Assembly (NCBI GenBank): GCA_022827785.1
Contig: JAJEIM010000020.1
Span: 1 to 64,000 of the forward strand
DNA from: Acidimicrobiia bacterium
GTDB taxonomy: Bacteria > Actinomycetota > Acidimicrobiia > Spongiisociales > Spongiisociaceae
Direction of reading: 5' to 3'
DNA length: 64,000 nucleotides
This document shows positions 60,238 through 64,000 of this stretch, one piece after another. Made by a program: the position numbers and the translations under genes. Numbering within the stretch: position 1 is the first letter of the stretch; every line of letters begins with the position of its first letter. The notes below the pieces were generated by a model. The model saw nothing but the letters and a program-made list of their open reading frames with translations. It was not told where the DNA came from and made no database searches.

Positions 60238-61950
60238 ATGGTCCGGATGACCGCTAGCGAGGCCTTTGTCGAGACCCTCGCCGCTCAGGGGGTGACCGAC
60301 GTGTTCGGCATCGTCGGGTCGGCATTCATGGAGGCCCTAGACATCTTCGAGCCGGCCGGGATCAGGTTCTGGCCGGTGGCCCACGAGCAGAACGCCGCGC
60401 ACATGGCCGACGGCTACAGCCGGGTCTCGAACCGTCACGGGGTCTGCATCGGCCAGAACGGTCCGGGCATCACCAACTTCGTCACGGCCATCGCGGCCGC
60501 ATTCTGGGCCCATTCGCCCGTGGTCGCCATAACCCCCCAGGCCGGCTCCATGGGGGAGGGCCTGGGAGGCTTCCAGGAGACGGACCAGATGCCGATCTTC
60601 TCGAAGATCACCAAATACCAGGTGGAGGTCAAGCGCTTCGAGCGGATCGCGGAGCTCACCCACCGGTCTTTCACGCTGGCGATGGCGGAGCGGGGTCCGG
60701 TGCAGATCAACATCCCGCGCGACTTCTTCTACGGGGAAGCCGACTTCGACATCAGAGAACCCCTGGTGATAGAGCGCTCCTCGGGCGGGTCGGCCGGCCT
60801 GGCTGCCGCCACGCAGTTGCTGGCCGAGGCCCGTTTCCCGGTGCTGATGGTGGGAGGGGGCGTGGTGATGGGTGGCGGGCAGTCCGAAGCCGTGGCCCTG
60901 GCCGAGTTGCTCGGCGCGCCCGTGATCTGCTCGTACCTCCACAACGACGCCTTCCCGTCCGGTCACGACCTGGCCTGCGGGCCGATCGGCTACCAGGGCT
61001 CCAAGGCGGCCATGCGCATCGTGGCCCAGGCCGACGTGATTCTGGCGCTGGGCACCCGGTTGGGACCCTTCGGCACGCTGCCCCAGTACGGCATCGAGTA
61101 CTGGCCGGAGGATGCCCGGATCATCCAGGTTGACACCGACCACCGGATGCTGGGCTTGGTCAAGCCGGCGGAGGTGGCGATCAATGGCGACGCCGGAGCT
61201 GTGGCCGCCGAGTTGGTGAGGAGGCTGGCGGGCTCGGACCCGGCGTGCGCAGCCACCCGCGACGACCGAATGTCCCGGGTACGGGCGGAGAAGGAAGCCT
61301 GGCGGCGAGAACTGGATTCCATCTCCTCCTCGCAGGAGGTTCCCATGGCGCCCCGCACCGCCCTGCGGGAGCTGGAGCTGGCGATGCCGGCGAACTCGAT
61401 GGTCACCACCGACATCGGGAACATCTGCTCGGTGGCCAACTCCTACCTGAGTTTCGACCGGCCCAACAGCATGTTCGCGGCGATGATGTTCGGGAACTGC
61501 GGCTACGCCTTCCCCACCGCGATGGGGGCGAAGGTGGCCGCGCCGGAACGCCCCGCCATCGCCTACGTGGGGGATGGCGCCTGGGGGATGAGCCTGGCGG
61601 AGGTCATGACCTGCGTGCGGGAGAACATCCCGGTGGTGGCCTGCGTTTTCAACAACGGGCAGTGGGGAGCCGAGAAGCGCAACCAGATCGACTTCTACGA
61701 CGACCGCTACGTGGCGACCATGCTCGAGAACCCGAGCTTCGCCGGCATCGCCCGCGCCATGGGGGCCGAGGGGGAGGTCGTCGAGAAGCCGCACGAGGTC
61801 GGCGACGCGCTGCGAGCGGCGGTCGAGTCGGAGCGGCCCACCGTGCTCGAGATCCAGGTGAGCCGGGAGCTGGGCGAGCCCTTCCGCCGGGACGCCCTGC
61901 AGAAACCGGTCCGGCTGCTGGAGAAGTACGCCAAGTACAGCAGCGAGTAG
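60238..61950 (+). CDS. xsc: Sulfoacetaldehyde acetyltransferase
   Basis: A 570-aa TPP enzyme that converts sulfoacetaldehyde and phosphate to acetyl phosphate and sulfite. It keeps the distinctive Xsc text throughout: FGIVGSAFMEALDIFEPAGI, RFWPVAHEQNAAHMADGYSR, IGQNGPGITNFVTAI, NIPRDFFYGEADFDI, CSYLHNDAFPSGHDLA and GPIGYQGSKAA. Also present are GNCGYAFPTAMGAKVAAPE, NNGQWGAEKRNQIDFYDDRY and the closing RELGEPFRRDALQKPVRLL. Length is normal. ATG 60238 follows CAGGAGG. It marks the region as able to desulfonate C2 sulfonates (taurine, isethionate or others) after they reach sulfoacetaldehyde. Confidence 0.93.
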   Translation: MVRMTASEAFVETLAAQGVTDVFGIVGSAFMEALDIFEPAGIRFWPVAHEQNAAHMADGYSRVSNRHGVCIGQNGPGITNFVTAIAAAFWAHSPVVAITPQAGSMGEGLGGFQETDQMPIFSKITKYQVEVKRFERIAELTHRSFTLAMAERGPVQINIPRDFFYGEADFDIREPLVIERSSGGSAGLAAATQLLAEARFPVLMVGGGVVMGGGQSEAVALAELLGAPVICSYLHNDAFPSGHDLACGPIGYQGSKAAMRIVAQADVILALGTRLGPFGTLPQYGIEYWPEDARIIQVDTDHRMLGLVKPAEVAINGDAGAVAAELVRRLAGSDPACAATRDDRMSRVRAEKEAWRRELDSISSSQEVPMAPRTALRELELAMPANSMVTTDIGNICSVANSYLSFDRPNSMFAAMMFGNCGYAFPTAMGAKVAAPERPAIAYVGDGAWGMSLAEVMTCVRENIPVVACVFNNGQWGAEKRNQIDFYDDRYVATMLENPSFAGIARAMGAEGEVVEKPHEVGDALRAAVESERPTVLEIQVSRELGEPFRRDALQKPVRLLEKYAKYSSE

Positions 61951-62286
61951 GCCACCGGCGTGCCTACGCAAGTCCCGGCGGCACCGGACGGTCTATGGGG
62001 CGAGCCGATCTCAGAGACCGGTGTCGACCATCTTGATGCCGCATTCGGCGAGATGGCGGCCGACGAGGCTCGGGCGTCTGAGGCTCTGGCATGGGCCGAG
62101 GTGCTGGTAGGCGATGCTGCCGATGAAGCCGCGGCTGTATCTGGAGAGTGAGCGTTCGATCCGGCACGTTGAGACGAGAAGTCCGCGAATGAGGCCGGTG
62201 GTGGTGGGGGAGTAACGAGTCGGCCGACCGGGCGTTGAATCGGGTCCGGATAGGTCTGTAGTTCGGGCACATTACCCTTGGGGCAG
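61951..62286. other. Spacer after xsc without a confident gene
   Basis: 336 bp. A GTG frame at 61960–62151 (63 codons, Ala/Glu-rich) has no ribosome-binding site. On the minus strand a frame not bounded by a start reads in part RYSRGFIGSIAYQHLG and LVGRHLAECGIKMVDTGL before a stop at about 62005, which has a protein-like look but no recognised family. It may be a decayed gene fragment or chance. Confidence 0.35.
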
Positions 62287-63372
62287 ATGCGTCGGCCCCC
62301 TATTCGCATGCTGGACGTTGGCGGGACTCCTGCCGAGATGGGCTACGTCCATGGCAGCACCTATGCGGCCGAGATCAGGGAGTACGCCGAGGAGCGGATC
62401 GGGCTGGTGATGTCCGGCCTCTGGACCGGGGCGCCGGTGTCGAGGGGGATGGTCCTCGAGCTGGCGGAGGCTTGTCTCGAGGCACATGAGCGGCAGTCGG
62501 CTGTGCTGTACGAAGAGATGTCCGCCATGGCCGGCGGTGCCGGGATCAGCATGGCGGAGGCGGTGGTGGTGGGGGGATTCACCGACTTCGTGGACACGGT
62601 GCGGGCACACCTCGGCGAGGAAGACAGCGCCCCTGCCATGGTGGAGGACGACTGCACGGCATTCATCGTCCCCGACAACCGGGCCGGAGGTGCCGGGTTC
62701 TTCGGCCAGACCTGGGACATGCATGCCTCGGCCACCGACCACGTCATCCTGATGCGGACCAGACCCGACGAGGGGCCGCGGGCGCTGATCTTCAGCACCG
62801 TGGGATGCCTCGGACAGATCGGAATGAACGAGCACGGCGTGTGCGTGGGTATCACCAACCTGGCGGCCTCCGACGGAAAGGTCGGGGTCACGTGGCCGAC
62901 CGTTGTCCGCCACGCCCTGCTGGCCGCAAACGCGACCGAGGCCGGAGGCGTCATCCTGGACGCGGATCTGGCCGGAGGGCACAACTACCTGGTCTTCGAC
63001 GCAGACGGGGTCGGATTCAACATCGAGGCCATGCCCAGCGTCCGGCCTGTAACCACCCTGTCCTCCGAGCCGCTGACCTATACCAACCACACCACCCACG
63101 GACCCACCAGGGCCGTCGAGGTCGAGAGGCCGTCCGAGCTGCAGGACAGCTCGCACCGGCGGCGGTCGGTCGCCATCGACCACCTCGACCGGTCCGCCAT
63201 CACGGAGGAAGACCTGATGGACCTAACCCGCCATGGGGTGTGCCAGGTGCCGGCACCTCCCTATCACGTGGAGACGTCCGGGGCTACCGTTATGCGACCC
63301 AGGACCAGGGACTTCTGGGCCGTTTGGGGCCTCCCCAGCATGAACGACTACGTAAGGATCAAGTTTCTCTGA
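62287..63372 (+). CDS. Ntn-hydrolase of the acyl-CoA:6-aminopenicillanate acyltransferase (peptidase C45) family
   Basis: A 361-aa protein. The family signature is seen at the predicted autocleavage site VEDDC123[11 protein letters not shown], where the Cys would become the N-terminal nucleophile, followed by [13 protein letters not shown] and [20 protein letters not shown], then [20 protein letters not shown] and the late [19 protein letters not shown]. Members cleave or form amide bonds in small molecules. ATG 62287 is chosen over TTG 62278. It ends 17 bp before a PotA-like gene, so it may act on the imported compound. Confidence 0.82.
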   Translation: MRRPPIRMLDVGGTPAEMGYVHGSTYAAEIREYAEERIGLVMSGLWTGAPVSRGMVLELAEACLEAHERQSAVLYEEMSAMAGGAGISMAEAVVVGGFTDFVDTVRAHLGEEDSAPAMVEDDCTAFIVPDNRAGGAGFFGQTWDMHASATDHVILMRTRPDEGPRALIFSTVGCLGQIGMNEHGVCVGITNLAASDGKVGVTWPTVVRHALLAANATEAGGVILDADLAGGHNYLVFDADGVGFNIEAMPSVRPVTTLSSEPLTYTNHTTHGPTRAVEVERPSELQDSSHRRRSVAIDHLDRSAITEEDLMDLTRHGVCQVPAPPYHVETSGATVMRPRTRDFWAVWGLPSMNDYVRIKFL

Positions 63373-63389
63373 CCACGGAAAGGGCCGGT

Positions 63390-64000
63390 ATGCCAGCAGC
63401 GGTTCCAGCCGTCGGGCTCCATAGCATCACCAAGCGCTTCGGTGACGTCATCGCCGTGGACAGTGTGGACCTCGAGATCGCCGACGGCGAGTTCTTCGCC
63501 CTGCTCGGCCCCTCCGGATGCGGGAAGACCACCACGCTGCGCCTGATCGCCGGGCTCGAGTTCCCTACCACCGGCAGCCTGCGGATCTTCGGCGATGAGG
63601 TCGGCACCCTGCCTCCCAACCGGCGTCCTGTCAATACCGTCTTCCAGAACTACGCCCTCTTCCCCCACATGACCGCCGAGGAGAACGTGGCGTTCGGACT
63701 GCGGATGCGCAAGACACCCAAGTCCGAGATCGAACCTCGTGTCCGCGACGCCATCGCCCTTGTCCACATGGAAGGGATGGAGCAGCGCCGTCCCGACCAG
63801 CTGTCGGGCGGCCAGCAGCAGCGGGTGGCGCTGGCCAGGGCGTTGGTGAACAGCCCCAAGGTGCTGCTCCTCGACGAGCCCCTGGGAGCGCTCGACCTCA
63901 AGCTTCGCGAAGCGATGCAGCTCGAGCTCAAGGCGCTCCAGCGCGAGGTGGGGATCACGTTCGTGTTCGTCACCCACGACCAGGGGGAGGCCCTGGCCAT
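63390..64000 (+). CDS. PotA-like ABC transporter ATP-binding protein (5' part, runs off the window)
   Basis: At least 203 codons, open at the right edge. The frame gives [40 protein letters not shown], the Q-loop [60 protein letters not shown] and [13 protein letters not shown]. This matches spermidine/putrescine (PotA) or related polyamine/iron importer ATPases. The permeases and binding protein should follow outside the window. The strength of the motifs leaves little doubt about the ATPase; the substrate is open. Confidence 0.92.
   Translation, partial: MPAAVPAVGLHSITKRFGDVIAVDSVDLEIADGEFFALLGPSGCGKTTTLRLIAGLEFPTTGSLRIFGDEVGTLPPNRRPVNTVFQNYALFPHMTAEENVAFGLRMRKTPKSEIEPRVRDAIALVHMEGMEQRRPDQLSGGQQQRVALARALVNSPKVLLLDEPLGALDLKLREAMQLELKALQREVGITFVFVTHDQGEALA

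Noticed and set aside
60337-61971. 544-aa minus-strand frame opposite xsc
   Set aside because: xsc is certain on the plus strand; the antisense frame has no family features.
63348-63977. 209-aa minus-strand frame at the right edge
   Set aside because: It is antisense to a PotA-like ATPase with all motifs, which is simply open at the window end.

Overview
The window is GC-rich chromosomal DNA spanning the replication origin of an actinobacterium. The gene order matches the conserved actinobacterial origin: pseudokinase–sigM-like–anti-sigma–trxB–trxA / parB–parA–jag–yidC–yidD–rnpA–rpmH / dnaA–dnaN–recF–dciA-like–gyrB–gyrA–DUF3566. A cobalamin riboswitch, Thr-rich secreted-protein linkers and frequent GTG/TTG starts agree with this. 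A placement in Acidimicrobiia (perhaps marine or host-associated) is an impression from gene content, not something shown by the sequence. No rRNA or tRNA gene was seen.

Region 1 (1–20 kb) is the origin. Leftward genes (parB to rpmH) and rightward genes (dnaA to the DUF3566 pair) diverge from a 570-bp rpmH–dnaA spacer. The best oriC candidate is the dnaA–dnaN spacer: DnaA boxes are followed by a short G/C run and a DnaA-trio-like tract just before dnaN. One near-consensus parS lies upstream of parA. rsmG, which usually sits between parA and jag, is missing from that gap, and murJ is not in the 393 bp before the pseudokinase.

Region 2 (20–31 kb) holds an uncharacterised small-membrane-protein/244-aa pair, an AlkD-like protein, a CDF metal exporter with a His-Asp repeat, an HExxH protein, and a complete oligopeptide-type ABC importer (fused two-ATPase protein, lipoprotein with an Ala-rich stalk, two permeases).

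Region 3 (31–39 kb) is cobalamin salvage. A riboswitch-led operon btuF–btuC–btuD–cobO is divergent from cobT–cobS, with a CobC-like phosphatase and cobU further on. A frameshifted stub of cobQ remains beside a sterol-reductase-family membrane enzyme on the opposite strand, as if a rearrangement destroyed cobQ.

Region 4 (39–49 kb) has an MBL–rhodanese protein, an MFS pseudogene, an ABC-2 exporter, and a molybdopterin oxidoreductase paired with a fused 4x[4Fe-4S]–NrfD protein; neither shows a Tat signal.

Region 5 (49–64 kb) is accessory and looks linked to C2 sulfonates. It has a confidently recognised sulfoacetaldehyde acetyltransferase (xsc), a SauS-like CoA-acylating aldehyde dehydrogenase divergent from a SucCD-like ADP-forming ligase pair, a PhyH-type oxygenase divergent from xsc, and a second TPP enzyme. 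Mixed in are an NCS2 permease with a C-terminal domain resembling a degenerate RsbW-type ATPase, a higBA module with palindromic operators, a secreted TAP-like hydrolase, an Ntn-hydrolase of the acyltransferase family, and the start of a PotA-like ATPase. The most novel items are the NCS2–RsbW-like fusion, the combined Xsc plus SauS/SucCD-like locus, and the sterol reductase next to the broken cobQ.
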